From contig NZ_LMPQ01000010.1 of the NCBI RefSeq assembly GCF_001423905.1, forward strand, positions 47,994 to 111,993: DNA of 64,000 nucleotides, written 5' to 3'. The translations under genes and the position numbers were made by a program. Below the pieces are notes generated by a model. The model had not been told where the DNA came from. It did no database searches and saw only the letters and a program-made list of their open reading frames with translations. Of this stretch, positions 53,917-62,285 are shown in pieces; the stretch's first letter is position 1, and every line of letters begins with the position of its first letter. The stretch comes from Frigoribacterium sp. Leaf186 (GTDB taxonomy: Bacteria > Actinomycetota > Actinomycetes > Actinomycetales > Microbacteriaceae).

Positions 53917-54969
53917 ATGGCGATGATCGAAGCACGCGGCCTGACGAAGACCTATCGGTCGAAGTCCGGGCCGGTCCGGGCGTTGACCGGTCTCGACCTG
54001 ACCGTGCCCGAGGGCACCGTCAAGGCACTGCTCGGCCCGAACGGCGCCGGCAAGACCACCGGGGTGAAGATGCTCACCACGCTCGAACGACCCGACTCGG
54101 GCACGGCCACGATCGCCGGGCTCGACGTCGTCGCCGACGCCCAGGCGGTGCGCCGGTCGATCGGCGTCTCGGGGCAGTACGCCGCGGTCGACGAGAACCT
54201 CACCGGCTTCGAGAACCTCGACATGATCGGTCGCCTCTACCACCTGGGCAGCCGGGTCAGCCGCGACCGGGCCCGCGAGCTGATCGACCTCTTCGACCTG
54301 ACCGCCGCGGGCGACCGCCCGGTGAAGGGCTTCTCGGGCGGCATGCGACGACGCATCGACCTCGCCGGGGCGCTCGTCACGAACCCGCGCGTGCTGTTCC
54401 TCGACGAGCCGACGACGGGACTCGACCCGCGCAGCCGGCTCGCCCTCTGGGACATCATCACGGGGCTCGTCGACGGCGGCACGACGGTGTTGCTGACGAC
54501 GCAGTACCTCGAGGAGGCCGACCGGCTGGCCGACGACATCTCGGTCATCGACGGCGGGGCCGTGATCGCCGAGGGGACGGCCGACCAGCTCAAGGCGCAG
54601 GTCGGCGGCCACCGCCTGGTCGTCGCCCTCGTCGACGAGGCCCGCGCCGACCAGGCCGTCGAGGTGCTGCGACGCCACGGCGACTCCGACCCGAGCGTCG
54701 GGGCCGACGGCCGCCAGCTCGAGGTCGCGGTCACCGACGGCCCGACCGCCCTGCAGCGCACGCTGGCCGACCTCGGCGCGGCCGGCATCGAACTGCACGA
54801 CGCCGGCATGCGGCGCCCGACGCTCGACGACGTGTTCCTGCAGCTCACCGGTCACCGCGCGGCCGACGACGACGCGGGCGACGACGCCGACTCCCCCGGC
54901 GGCGACGACGCGGCCGGGGGCCGAGGTCGCGGTCGTCGTGGCGCGAAGAAGAAAGAGGCCCGCACATGA
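53917..54969 (+). CDS. DrrA-type ABC exporter ATPase
   Basis: A 350-residue ATPase: Walker A LLGPNGAGKTT, signature GFSGGMRRRIDLA, Walker B VLFLDEPTTGLDPRSR and the switch region LLTTQYLEEAD. The extended C-terminal part and the acidic then KKK-rich tail are typical of the daunorubicin-resistance subgroup. ATG 53917 has GGGAG six bases upstream. Overlaps the permease start as ATGA. Probably powers drug or lipid export. Confidence 0.92.
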   Translation: MAMIEARGLTKTYRSKSGPVRALTGLDLTVPEGTVKALLGPNGAGKTTGVKMLTTLERPDSGTATIAGLDVVADAQAVRRSIGVSGQYAAVDENLTGFENLDMIGRLYHLGSRVSRDRARELIDLFDLTAAGDRPVKGFSGGMRRRIDLAGALVTNPRVLFLDEPTTGLDPRSRLALWDIITGLVDGGTTVLLTTQYLEEADRLADDISVIDGGAVIAEGTADQLKAQVGGHRLVVALVDEARADQAVEVLRRHGDSDPSVGADGRQLEVAVTDGPTALQRTLADLGAAGIELHDAGMRRPTLDDVFLQLTGHRAADDDAGDDADSPGGDDAAGGRGRGRRGAKKKEART

Positions 54970-55820
54970 CCACCACCGGCACCGCCGCCGCCCTCACCCA
55001 GACCTTGCGCCCGTCGACCGACACCGGCCTCGGCACCTGGGCCTCGGACGGCTGGACCGTCACCAAGCGCAACCTGATCAAGGTCAAGCGCTCGCCCGAC
55101 ATGCTGATCTTCGCCGTGCTGCAGCCGATCATGTTCGTGCTGCTCTTCAGCCAGGTCTACGGCGGGGCCATCGCCGTCGAGGGCACCGACTACACGCAGT
55201 TCTTGATGGCGGGCATCTTCGCGCAGACCGTGGTCTTCGGCTCGACCTTCTCGGGCGCGGCCATGGCGCAAGACCTGAAAGAGGGCATCATCGACCGGTT
55301 CCGCACCCTGCCGATGAGCCCGTCGGCCGTGTTGATCGGTCGCACGAACAGCGACCTGGTGCTCAACACGATCTCGATGGTGATCATGATGCTGACCGGC
55401 CTCGCGGTCGGCTGGCGGGTGAACGCGTCACCGGCGTCGTTCGTCGGCGGCGTCGCCCTGCTGCTGCTGTTCAGCTACTCGTTCAGCTGGGTGATGGCGC
55501 TGCTCGGCATGAGCGTCAAGACGCCCGAGACCATCAACAACGCGTCCTTCATGATCCTCTTCCCGCTGACCTTCGTCTCGAACGCGTTCGTGCCGAGCGA
55601 CACCCTGCCGACCGTGCTGCGGGTCTTCGCCGAGTGGAACCCGGTGTCGTCGCTCGTGCAGGCCGCCCGCACCTCGTTCGGCAACCTCGGCGACACCCCG
55701 GTGCCCGACATCTGGACGATGCAGCACCCCTACGCGACCGTCCTGCTCGGCATCACGGTCATGCTCGTCGTCTTCGTGCCGCTCTGCATCCGGAAGTTCC
55801 AGCGCATCAGCGCGAAGTGA
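54966..55820 (+). CDS. DrrB-type ABC-2 exporter permease
   Basis: A 284-residue ABC-2 permease with six spans. RFRTLPMSPSAVLIGRTNSDL after the second span and FVPSDTLPTVLRVFAEWNPVS near the C-terminus are ABC-2/DrrB signatures. ATG 54966 overlaps the ATPase stop. A TetR gene converges on it, 36 bases away, possibly its regulator. Confidence 0.92.
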   Translation: MTTTGTAAALTQTLRPSTDTGLGTWASDGWTVTKRNLIKVKRSPDMLIFAVLQPIMFVLLFSQVYGGAIAVEGTDYTQFLMAGIFAQTVVFGSTFSGAAMAQDLKEGIIDRFRTLPMSPSAVLIGRTNSDLVLNTISMVIMMLTGLAVGWRVNASPASFVGGVALLLLFSYSFSWVMALLGMSVKTPETINNASFMILFPLTFVSNAFVPSDTLPTVLRVFAEWNPVSSLVQAARTSFGNLGDTPVPDIWTMQHPYATVLLGITVMLVVFVPLCIRKFQRISAK

Positions 55821-55856
55821 CCGGCCGCGGCCGGTCGAGCACCCAGGAGGCGCAGG

Positions 55857-56549
55857 TCAGCCCGTGCGCCCGGCCGCGTCCCGCACGGCGGCGTCGAGTT
55901 CGCTCGTCGGCACCGCGAGGACGCTGCCGATCACGAGCCGCATCAGTGCGGGCACGTCCACGGCGTCGCGCTCGTACAACCACTGCAGCTGCAGGCCGTC
56001 CTGCACGGCCAACACGACGCGGGCCGCGGACTCGGCGGTGAAGCCGTCGCGCAACCAGCCCCGGGCCTGGGCGAGCCCGAGGTAGGCCGAGGTCGACGAG
56101 ACGATGCGCTCGTAGTAGTCGGCGTAGTAGTGGTGCGCCGGGTGGTCGGGTGAGGTGGCCTCGGCCGACGCCGTGATGAACAGCGAGATCACCACGGGCA
56201 CGTCGACGTTGTACTCGGCGAGCGCCACGAGCTCGTCGACCCGCATGCCCCCGTCGTCGTCGAAGTGCCGGCGCAGGCGTTCGTCGCGCCGCCGCAGCAC
56301 GGCCATCAGCAGTTCGTCCTTGGTCGGGAAGTAGTGCATCAGCGACTGGTGCGAGACGCCGCACCGTCGGGCGATCTCGCGAAGCGTCGCCCCGTGGAAC
56401 CCGACCTTGCCGAACACGGGCAGGGCCGCGTCGAGGATCGCCTCGCGCTTGGCGATGCCCTTGCGGTACCGGCCGGGCTCGCGCACGACGCCGACCGAGG
56501 CGGCGTCGCTGACGTCGGCGCGGGTCGTGTCGGGCTCGGAGGCGTCCAT
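55857..56549 (-). CDS. TetR family transcriptional regulator
   Basis: A 230-residue regulator; the helix-turn-helix reads GATLREIARRCGVSHQSLMHYFPTKDELL (about residues 46-73). The ATG at 56549 is seven bases after TAGGCT on the minus strand, a leaderless promoter. Divergent from the MFS exporter gene by 87 bases, and convergent with the DrrAB exporter, so it may govern either. Confidence 0.9.
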   Translation of the reverse strand: MDASEPDTTRADVSDAASVGVVREPGRYRKGIAKREAILDAALPVFGKVGFHGATLREIARRCGVSHQSLMHYFPTKDELLMAVLRRRDERLRRHFDDDGGMRVDELVALAEYNVDVPVVISLFITASAEATSPDHPAHHYYADYYERIVSSTSAYLGLAQARGWLRDGFTAESAARVVLAVQDGLQLQWLYERDAVDVPALMRLVIGSVLAVPTSELDAAVRDAAGRTG

Positions 56550-56636
56550 CGGGGTCAGCCTAGGTCGTCCCGTCCGCCCGTGACGACGCCTGGGGACGCG
56601 GCGTCGACGCACGGGACGTCGGCATAGAGTTCAGCG

Positions 56637-57884
56637 GTGCCGTGGTCGCTGCTGAGAACGCCTGCCTTCCGGGCCCTCTGGGTCGGGCGGCTGTTCTCGT
56701 GGCTGGGCAGCGGGCTCGCCCCCCTCGCGATCGTCTTCGCGGCGGTGGACCTCGGGGCCGACGCCGTCGATCTCGGCCTCGTGGTCGTCGCGCGCTCGGT
56801 GCCGAACATCGTGCTCGTGCTGGTCGGCGGTGCCCTCGCCGACCGGTTCTCGAAGCGCCTCGTGGCGATCGTGTCGTCGTGGGTGTCGGCGGGGTCGCTC
56901 GTCGCGGCGGCCGCGCTCATGCTCACGCAGTCCGAGACGCTCGTCAGCCTCGCCGCCGTCGGGGCGGTCAACGGCGCCGCGGCGGCGTTCTTCGGTCCGG
57001 CGACGAGCGCACTGCTCCGCGAGACGGTGCCCGACGACCGGCTGCGCGACGCGACCGTCCTCAGCCGGGTCGGCATGAACGTCGGCCTCGTCGTCGGCAC
57101 GGCGGTGGGCGGCGCCGTGGTCGGCACCGCGGGCTCGGGCGTCGCCCTGGCCGTCGGGGCCGGGGTCTTCGCGGTCGCGGCCGTCGTGTTCGTGAGGCTG
57201 CCCCGGGGCGGTGCCCGCGCCTCCGGAGGCACCTCGGTGATGAGCGACCTCGGCAGCGGGCTCGGCTTCGTGTGGCGCACCCGCTGGCTGGCCTCGACGG
57301 CGGCGCTCGCGTTCACGTTCCAGTTCGCGTTCGCCGGCGGGGTGCAGGTCGTCGGGCCGCTCGTGGCCGACCAGTCGTTCGGGCGCCTGCTCTGGGGCTT
57401 CGCCGGGGCGGTGCAGACGCTCGGCCTGATCGCCGGTGCGTTCTGGGCCGGTGCCCTGCGCGGTCGCCTGCGGCTCTGGGCCGCCTGCCTCGGCGCGGCG
57501 GCGTTGGCCCTGCCGCTCGTGCTGCTGTCGTTTGCCTACGGCACCGACCCGGTGGTCTTCGATCCGCTGCACTGGTTCTTCTGGATCGCCCTCGGGCTCT
57601 TCGCCGCCAGCGTCGGCCTCGAGATCTTCACCGTGCCGCTCGACGTGGTCGTGCAACGGCAGGTGCCGGGTGCCTATCTCGGCCGGGTGTTCTCGTGCCT
57701 GACGCTGGCGTCGCTCGCCGGCGTGCCGGTCGGTGAGGTGACGGTGGGCCCGCTCACCGAGCTGATCGGCACGCCGGCGACGCTCGCCGCCCTGGCCGGA
57801 CTCGTCGTCGCCGTCGCGGTCGCCGTGGCGCTCAGCTCACGGGTGCGTCGGGTCGACACCGGCCAGGAGGCGCGGGTCAGCTGA
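56637..57884 (+). CDS. MFS transporter (drug exporter-like)
   Basis: A 415-residue permease with twelve spans. The N-terminus TPAFRALWVGRLFSWLGSGL and the loop ALADRFSKR (motif A) are typical of the MFS_3/enterobactin exporter-like group. GTG 56637 is six bases after TAGAGT, leaderless. Its last codons contain an AGGAGGCGCG word, and its stop overlaps the end of the convergent gene by eight bases. Confidence 0.9.
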   Translation: MPWSLLRTPAFRALWVGRLFSWLGSGLAPLAIVFAAVDLGADAVDLGLVVVARSVPNIVLVLVGGALADRFSKRLVAIVSSWVSAGSLVAAAALMLTQSETLVSLAAVGAVNGAAAAFFGPATSALLRETVPDDRLRDATVLSRVGMNVGLVVGTAVGGAVVGTAGSGVALAVGAGVFAVAAVVFVRLPRGGARASGGTSVMSDLGSGLGFVWRTRWLASTAALAFTFQFAFAGGVQVVGPLVADQSFGRLLWGFAGAVQTLGLIAGAFWAGALRGRLRLWAACLGAAALALPLVLLSFAYGTDPVVFDPLHWFFWIALGLFAASVGLEIFTVPLDVVVQRQVPGAYLGRVFSCLTLASLAGVPVGEVTVGPLTELIGTPATLAALAGLVVAVAVAVALSSRVRRVDTGQEARVS

Positions 57885-58113
57885 ACTCGCCGCGCTCGAT
57901 CGCCTCGGCGTACTTGCGCACGTCCGGGCCCGGCTCGTAGTCGATGAAGCGGTCCTTGACGGCCTCGTTGATCGCCTTGAAGGACTCCTCCCACGACTCG
58001 CCCGAGTGGGCGGCCGCGGCGTCGCGGACGGCGTCACGCAACACGTTGTCGGCGTCGGTCAGGATCTTGTCGCGGGCCTCGTCGTTCCAGCGCACGTCGT
58101 TCAGGTCGGCCAT
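57877..58113 (-). CDS. Hypothetical small acidic protein
   Basis: A 78-residue soluble, helical and acidic protein (MADLNDVRWNDEARDKILTD start). No signal peptide or membrane span and no family I recognise. Good Shine-Dalgarno GAGGAGAACACC before the ATG. It follows a DUF2945 gene on the same strand with a G-quadruplex-capable tract between. Confidence 0.75.
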   Translation of the reverse strand: MADLNDVRWNDEARDKILTDADNVLRDAVRDAAAAHSGESWEESFKAINEAVKDRFIDYEPGPDVRKYAEAIERGEFS

Positions 58114-58129
58114 GGTGTTCTCCTCGTCG

Positions 58130-58153
58130 GGGTGGGGCGGGGTGGGGTGGGGC
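58130..58153 (+). other. G-quadruplex motif, five G4 runs with one-base loops
   Basis: GGGGTGGGGCGGGGTGGGG followed by TGGGG gives five runs of four G separated by single bases. It lies 17 bases upstream of the ATG of the leftward small-protein gene, on the template strand for that gene. Confidence 0.85.
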
Positions 58154-58198
58154 AGGGTGGAACCGGGGATGGGGGTGCTGCTACTTCTTCGAGCTGAG

Positions 58199-58405
58199 CT
58201 ACTTCTTCGCGCTGAGCGCAGAGCCCTTGTGGGCCGCCTTCGCGCCGCTCTTGTCGCTCTCGACGACGAAGTACGGCTCGTCGTCCGACGCCTTGAACTT
58301 CTGCCCGTCGAGCTGGAACTCCTTCACGCGCTTCTCCACGACGGTGCCGTGGGTCTCGCCCTGAGGGGTGTTCCAGGTGACGTGGTCTCCCTTGCTGAAC
58401 GACAT
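58199..58405 (-). CDS. DUF2945 (hypervirulence-associated TUDOR-like) small protein
   Basis: A 68-residue protein: FSKGDHVTWNTPQGETHGTVVEK is the small beta-barrel signature of the family, and the tail is Lys/Ala-rich. Its Shine-Dalgarno is the window-wide word AGGAGGCGCG immediately before ATG. The final 18 bases (encoding LSAKK and stop) are duplicated just beyond the stop codon. Role unknown; family members are often stress-related. Confidence 0.85.
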   Translation of the reverse strand: MSFSKGDHVTWNTPQGETHGTVVEKRVKEFQLDGQKFKASDDEPYFVVESDKSGAKAAHKGSALSAKK

Positions 58406-58527
58406 CGCGCCTCCTTGGTGCGTCGGTCCTCCCCGCGGAGTCCGATGCCCCGCGGTGGTGGCGTGGACGGTACGCCGCCCCGGCCGACGACCCACCCAGC
58501 GACGCGGGGTACAGCGCCGGGGCGGGC

Positions 58528-58977
58528 TCAGCCGGTCAGGGCGGCGAGTGCCGCGGCGAGCCGACGCGCTCGGGTCTCGGCGGTCTTCGCCGCCCCGAGC
58601 GGTTCGACGAGGGCGCGCTGACGGCTGTACGACAGGGACGCGTAGGAGGCGCGGGCCGCGTCGTCCGCGTCGAGCGCCTCGCGCAGGTCGGCCGGCACCT
58701 CGACCACCCGCGGCTCGGTGTCGAGGGTCAGCGTGACCTCGACCTCCTGCCCGCCGAGGACGCCCGAGGCCGCCCGGTGCTCGGCACTGACCGGGATCAG
58801 GAACCGCCCGCCCATGCTCGCGACCGTGCTGCGGTAGGTGTGGCCCCCGACCGTGACGACGACCGCGGGCTTCTTCCCCGACGCCAACGACTCGACGACC
58901 TCGGGCGGCACAACGATGCCCGTCGCGTTCGTGCGGGCCTCGGCGACGGTGGTGCGGAACGTCACGGGTTCGGTCAT
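58528..58977 (-). CDS. DUF1905 / YdeI-type protein
   Basis: A 149-residue protein. Residues 1-90 are a DUF1905 beta barrel (TGIVVPPEVVESLASGKKPAVVVTVGG), and 95-149 a YdeI-like helical tail (DDAARASYASLSYSRQRALVEPL). Members are small soluble proteins sometimes linked to antimicrobial peptide resistance. Function unproven. Confidence 0.85.
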   Translation of the reverse strand: MTEPVTFRTTVAEARTNATGIVVPPEVVESLASGKKPAVVVTVGGHTYRSTVASMGGRFLIPVSAEHRAASGVLGGQEVEVTLTLDTEPRVVEVPADLREALDADDAARASYASLSYSRQRALVEPLGAAKTAETRARRLAAALAALTG

Positions 58978-59022
58978 GCCCGGATGCTAGCGAGCCGCCA
59001 CGGACGGCACCACCGCTCCGCA

Positions 59023-59075
59023 TGTCGTGCACGGCACCGGAACTAGTCGCGGTGCGGTGCACGAAACGCGGTGCG
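59023..59075. repeat. Dispersed palindromic repeat, copy 2
   Basis: Contains GTCGTGCACGGCACCGG paired imperfectly with CGGTGCGGTGCACGAAA around AACTAGTCG; shares GCGGTGCGGTGCACGAAA and CTAGT with the copy at 24055-24116. Intergenic between the DUF1905 and SDR genes. Confidence 0.65.
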
Positions 59076-59093
59076 ATGAGGCAGCGTCGCCGG

Positions 59094-59858
59094 TCAGACC
59101 GAGAAGCCGCCGTCGGCCTTGATCAGTTGGCCCGAGATCCAGCGGCCGGGGGGCGACAGCAAGAAGCGCACCACCTGGCCGATGTCGGCGGGAGTCCCGA
59201 GGCGCCCGGTCGGCTGCTGCTCGGTGCCGCTGGCGCGGATCTCGTCGTCCATCCACCCGGTGTCGATCGGGCCGGGGTTCAGCGCGTTCGACGAGACACC
59301 CAGGTGGGCGAGTTCGCGGGCCGCCGCGATCACGAGCCGGTCGAGGGCCCCCTTGCTCGAGCCGTAGGGCAGGTTGTGCACGACGTGGTCGCTGGTCAGG
59401 GCGACCACCCGGGCGCCGTCGTCGAGCCGGTCGACCGGCGGCAGCTGCTCGGCGAACGCCTTGATCGCGAGCCAAGCCGCCCGGACGTTGACGGCGTAGT
59501 GCGCGTCCCAGCTCTCGAGGGTCGTGTCGAGGATCGACGAGTCGACGCCGTGCGAGTGCGACAACACGAGCGCCGTGACCGGCCCCAGGTCGGAATTCAC
59601 CGCCCCGAGGAGGCGCGCGGGGGCCTCCGGGTCCGCCAGGTCGGCCGGGTACACGGCCACGCGCGCACCCGCCCCTTCGAGCTCGGTGACGAGCGACCCG
59701 ACGTCCATCGCCGCCAGGCCCCAGGGCATCGAGGCGTCGTAACCGTCCCAGGTGGTCAGGGCGAGGTCCCAGCCGTCGGCGGCGAGCTCGTGCGCGATGC
59801 CGTTCGCGATCGAGGACGTGCGGCCGGCGCCGGTCAGCAGGCAGATCTTCTTCGACAT
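59094..59858 (-). CDS. Short-chain dehydrogenase/reductase
   Basis: A 254-residue classical SDR: cofactor motif LLTGAGRTSSIANGIA, catalytic Tyr and Lys in YGSSKGAL, and C-terminal PGRWISGQLIKADGGFSV. ATG 59858 has AAGGAG upstream and is preferred to 59876. The TSDHVVHNLP stretch holds the catalytic Ser. Substrate unknown. Confidence 0.9.
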   Translation of the reverse strand: MSKKICLLTGAGRTSSIANGIAHELAADGWDLALTTWDGYDASMPWGLAAMDVGSLVTELEGAGARVAVYPADLADPEAPARLLGAVNSDLGPVTALVLSHSHGVDSSILDTTLESWDAHYAVNVRAAWLAIKAFAEQLPPVDRLDDGARVVALTSDHVVHNLPYGSSKGALDRLVIAAARELAHLGVSSNALNPGPIDTGWMDDEIRASGTEQQPTGRLGTPADIGQVVRFLLSPPGRWISGQLIKADGGFSV

Positions 59859-59912
59859 GCGGGTCTCCTTCGACATGCCCTCAGCTTGTCAGACCGACCG
59901 GTTCGGAGCGGG

Positions 59913-60638
59913 TCAGCGGCCGCGGCGCGGTCGGCTGCGACCCGTGCCGCGCTGCGGCCCGCGGCCCTTCGGCGGCGTGCGCTTCGGCTTCGCGCCGCGC
60001 GGGTCGGGAGCCACCCCCTTGCGGGCCGAGGCCTCGCGTTCGGGTTCGTCGCGCCTCCTCGACCTCGAGCTGCGGGCCGTGCGGCCCCGCACGACGCCGA
60101 TGAAGTCGTCGAGGTCGTCGGTCAGGTCACCCTCGGGCCAGACCAGCGCGATCGTCGTCGGCGGCAGGTCGGCGACGTAGCGGTAGGTGACCTCTTTCCG
60201 GGCGTGGAGGCGCGCGAGCGACTGCGGCATCACGGCGACGCCCGCCCCCGTGGCGACGACCGCGACGGCATCGGCGGGCGAGAGGGTCGGGTCGAGGTCG
60301 TGCCGGTGCTCGCCCTCGAACGCGGCCGCCTCGACCTCGTCCTCGGCGCCTGCCGCGGCGACGGCGTGGTCCTTGGGCACCACGACCACGGCGCGCTCGT
60401 CGTAGAGGCGGATGACCGAGAGCCCCTCGGCGTCGACCGGCAGCCGTGCCAGCACCATGTCGACGCGGTGGTCGCCGCGCGCCACGGCGAGCGCCGGGAC
60501 CGCGTCGGCGTCGACCAGCGGCACGAAGGCCAGCGGGGTCTCGGGCCGGCGCTCGGCCCAGAGCCTCGACCACTTCGACAGGGTCACCCCGGGCACGACC
60601 CCGATGCGGAACGGGGCGCGGGTCGGCTCGGTCGTCAT
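59913..60638 (-). CDS. LysR-type substrate-binding domain protein lacking a DNA-binding domain
   Basis: A 241-residue protein equal to a LysR effector domain (FRIGVVPGVTLSKWSRLW start, DDFIGVVRG end) without the N-terminal helix-turn-helix, followed by a strongly basic Arg/Lys/Pro/Gly tail of about 55 residues. The tail might bind nucleic acid. ATG 60638 is six bases after TACCCT (leaderless). Divergent from DUF5997, a pairing conserved in Actinobacteria. Confidence 0.85.
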   Translation of the reverse strand: MTTEPTRAPFRIGVVPGVTLSKWSRLWAERRPETPLAFVPLVDADAVPALAVARGDHRVDMVLARLPVDAEGLSVIRLYDERAVVVVPKDHAVAAAGAEDEVEAAAFEGEHRHDLDPTLSPADAVAVVATGAGVAVMPQSLARLHARKEVTYRYVADLPPTTIALVWPEGDLTDDLDDFIGVVRGRTARSSRSRRRDEPEREASARKGVAPDPRGAKPKRTPPKGRGPQRGTGRSRPRRGR

Positions 60639-60644
60639 GGGTCG

Positions 60645-60665
60645 AGGGTATCGGCCCGGTACCCT
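60645..60665. promoter_or_regulatory. Symmetric divergent leaderless promoters
   Basis: AGGGTA at 60645-60650 (TACCCT on minus) and TACCCT at 60660-60665 (plus) are inverted -10 elements nine bases apart; each is six bases from its own ATG. Confidence 0.75.
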
Positions 60666-60671
60666 GGGCAG

Positions 60672-61109
60672 ATGACCTCCGACGCGCCGTCCGGCAAGCA
60701 GCCGCAGACCCTCAAGCCCTTCACGGCCGCCAAGAAGCTCGGGGTGCACCTGCCGGCCACGCCCGAGGCGTTCCAGGCCTCCCCCGTCACGCGCGAGGCT
60801 TTCGCCGAGCTCAGCACGAACCCGCCCGAGTGGCTGTCCGAGCTGCGCCGCACCGGCCCGCACCCGCGCCCGGTCGTCGCTCAGAAGCTCGGCATCTCGA
60901 CCTCGGGCCTCGCCCGCGCCGGCGTCGACGACGTCATGACCACCGAGCAGATCCACGCGCTGCTCGACGAGATGCCCGACTGGTTGCGCACCGAGCGCGG
61001 CATCCACGCCGACGTGCGCGAAGAAGAACTGCGCGTGAAAGAGCGCAACGCCGGCCGCGAGGTGCTGCGCAAGGAGCGCGAGGCGAAAGAAGCCGCCGAA
61101 GGGCGCTGA
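60672..61109 (+). CDS. DUF5997 family protein
   Basis: A 145-residue protein recognised from TAAKKLGVHLPATPEAFQ, WLSELRRTGPHPRPVVAQKLGIS and the MTTEQIHALLDE segment; the C-terminal 40 residues are a charged helix. Leaderless ATG. The partner gene is the divergent LysR-like domain protein. Function unknown. Confidence 0.88.
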   Translation: MTSDAPSGKQPQTLKPFTAAKKLGVHLPATPEAFQASPVTREAFAELSTNPPEWLSELRRTGPHPRPVVAQKLGISTSGLARAGVDDVMTTEQIHALLDEMPDWLRTERGIHADVREEELRVKERNAGREVLRKEREAKEAAEGR

Positions 61110-61196
61110 CGCTCGACGAGCGCACTGACGCCCGCGAAAGTCGCTGACGCCGCTGGGGGCCAGTGAGCGGCACTGACGCCCCCGCTGCGCTACCGT
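61106..61196. promoter_or_regulatory. CTGACGC direct repeats and promoter of the metallopeptidase gene
   Basis: Four copies of CTGACGC start at 61106, 61125, 61144 and 61173 (spacings 19, 19 and 29 bases). The -10 TACCGT at 61191-61196 lies seven bases before the ATG, giving a leaderless transcript. Evenly phased repeats suggest a regulator-binding array. Confidence 0.55.
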
Positions 61197-61203
61197 CGGC
61201 GAC

Positions 61204-62106
61204 ATGTCATTCAACGACGACGCGCGCCTCGACGGCAGCAAGGTCAAGCGACGTGGTCGCGGTCGCACGGCGGGGATAGCCGGCGGCGGCCTCGGCATCG
61301 TCGGCGTGATCGCGGTGTTCCTCATCAGCCAGGCCACCGGCGTCGACGTCTCGGGCCTGCTCGGGGGCGGCATGGGCGGCGGGGCCGCCCAGCCCGTCAG
61401 CGAGGGCGACCTGTCGTCCGAGTGCACCACCGGCGCCCAGGCGAACGACAGCATCGACTGCCGCATGGTCGGCGCGGCCGACTCCCTCGACGCCTACTGG
61501 TCCACCGAGGCACCGGCCCTCGGCGTCAGCGACTACCGCACGCCCGACTTCTTCCTCTTCAGCGGGTCGACCGACACCGGTTGCGGTGGCGCGACGAGCG
61601 CCACCGGCCCGTTCTACTGCCCGCCCGACGAGGCGCTCTTCGTCGACACCGACTTCTTCGAGCAGCTGCGCTCGCAGTTCGGCGCGAGCGGCGGCCCCCT
61701 CGCCCAGATGTACGTCGTGGGTCACGAGTGGGGCCACCACATCCAGCAGCTGACCGGGGCCTTCGACCGTGCCGACCGCAGCGACACCGGCCCGGGCTCC
61801 GACACCATCCGGCTCGAGGTGCAGGCCGACTGCTACGCCGGCGCCTGGGTCGGTGCGGCGTCGACCGTCCAGGACGCGAACGGCGTGACGTTCCTCGAGC
61901 CCGTCACCGACCAGCAGGTCGCCGACGCACTCGACGCCGCGGCGGCCGTGGGCGACGACCGCATCCAGTCCGCCGGCGGCGGCCAGGTCGACCCCGACAC
62001 CTGGACGCACGGCTCGGCCGAGCAACGCCAGAAGTGGTTCGAGACCGGGCGAAGCCAGGGCGCGTCGGCATGCGACACGTTCTCGGTGCCGACCGACCAG
62101 CTCTGA
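61204..62106 (+). CDS. Neutral zinc metallopeptidase, membrane-anchored (YpfJ-like)
   Basis: A 300-residue protein of the putative neutral zinc metallopeptidase family. A basic cytosolic N-terminus and one span (about 23-44) anchor it; the outer domain holds HEWGHHIQQLTG (zinc His pair and Glu) and RLEVQADCYAGAWVG with the third ligand Glu. Catalytic substrate unknown. ATG 61204 is leaderless. Confidence 0.9.
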   Translation: MSFNDDARLDGSKVKRRGRGRTAGIAGGGLGIVGVIAVFLISQATGVDVSGLLGGGMGGGAAQPVSEGDLSSECTTGAQANDSIDCRMVGAADSLDAYWSTEAPALGVSDYRTPDFFLFSGSTDTGCGGATSATGPFYCPPDEALFVDTDFFEQLRSQFGASGGPLAQMYVVGHEWGHHIQQLTGAFDRADRSDTGPGSDTIRLEVQADCYAGAWVGAASTVQDANGVTFLEPVTDQQVADALDAAAAVGDDRIQSAGGGQVDPDTWTHGSAEQRQKWFETGRSQGASACDTFSVPTDQL

Positions 62107-62285
62107 CGACGAGGCCGACCCGCGCCTCCTGACCGCGATGGCGGGTACCGGGCACCGGGCGCCGGCCAGGCGTCCCAGGCAACTCGAAGCGTGCCCTGCG
62201 GTCGTCCCGGGCACGGAGGGCGCACACTTCACTCACCCTCGCGACGGCACAGGAGCCGCCGCGACGACAGCAGAGGAGGCACGTC

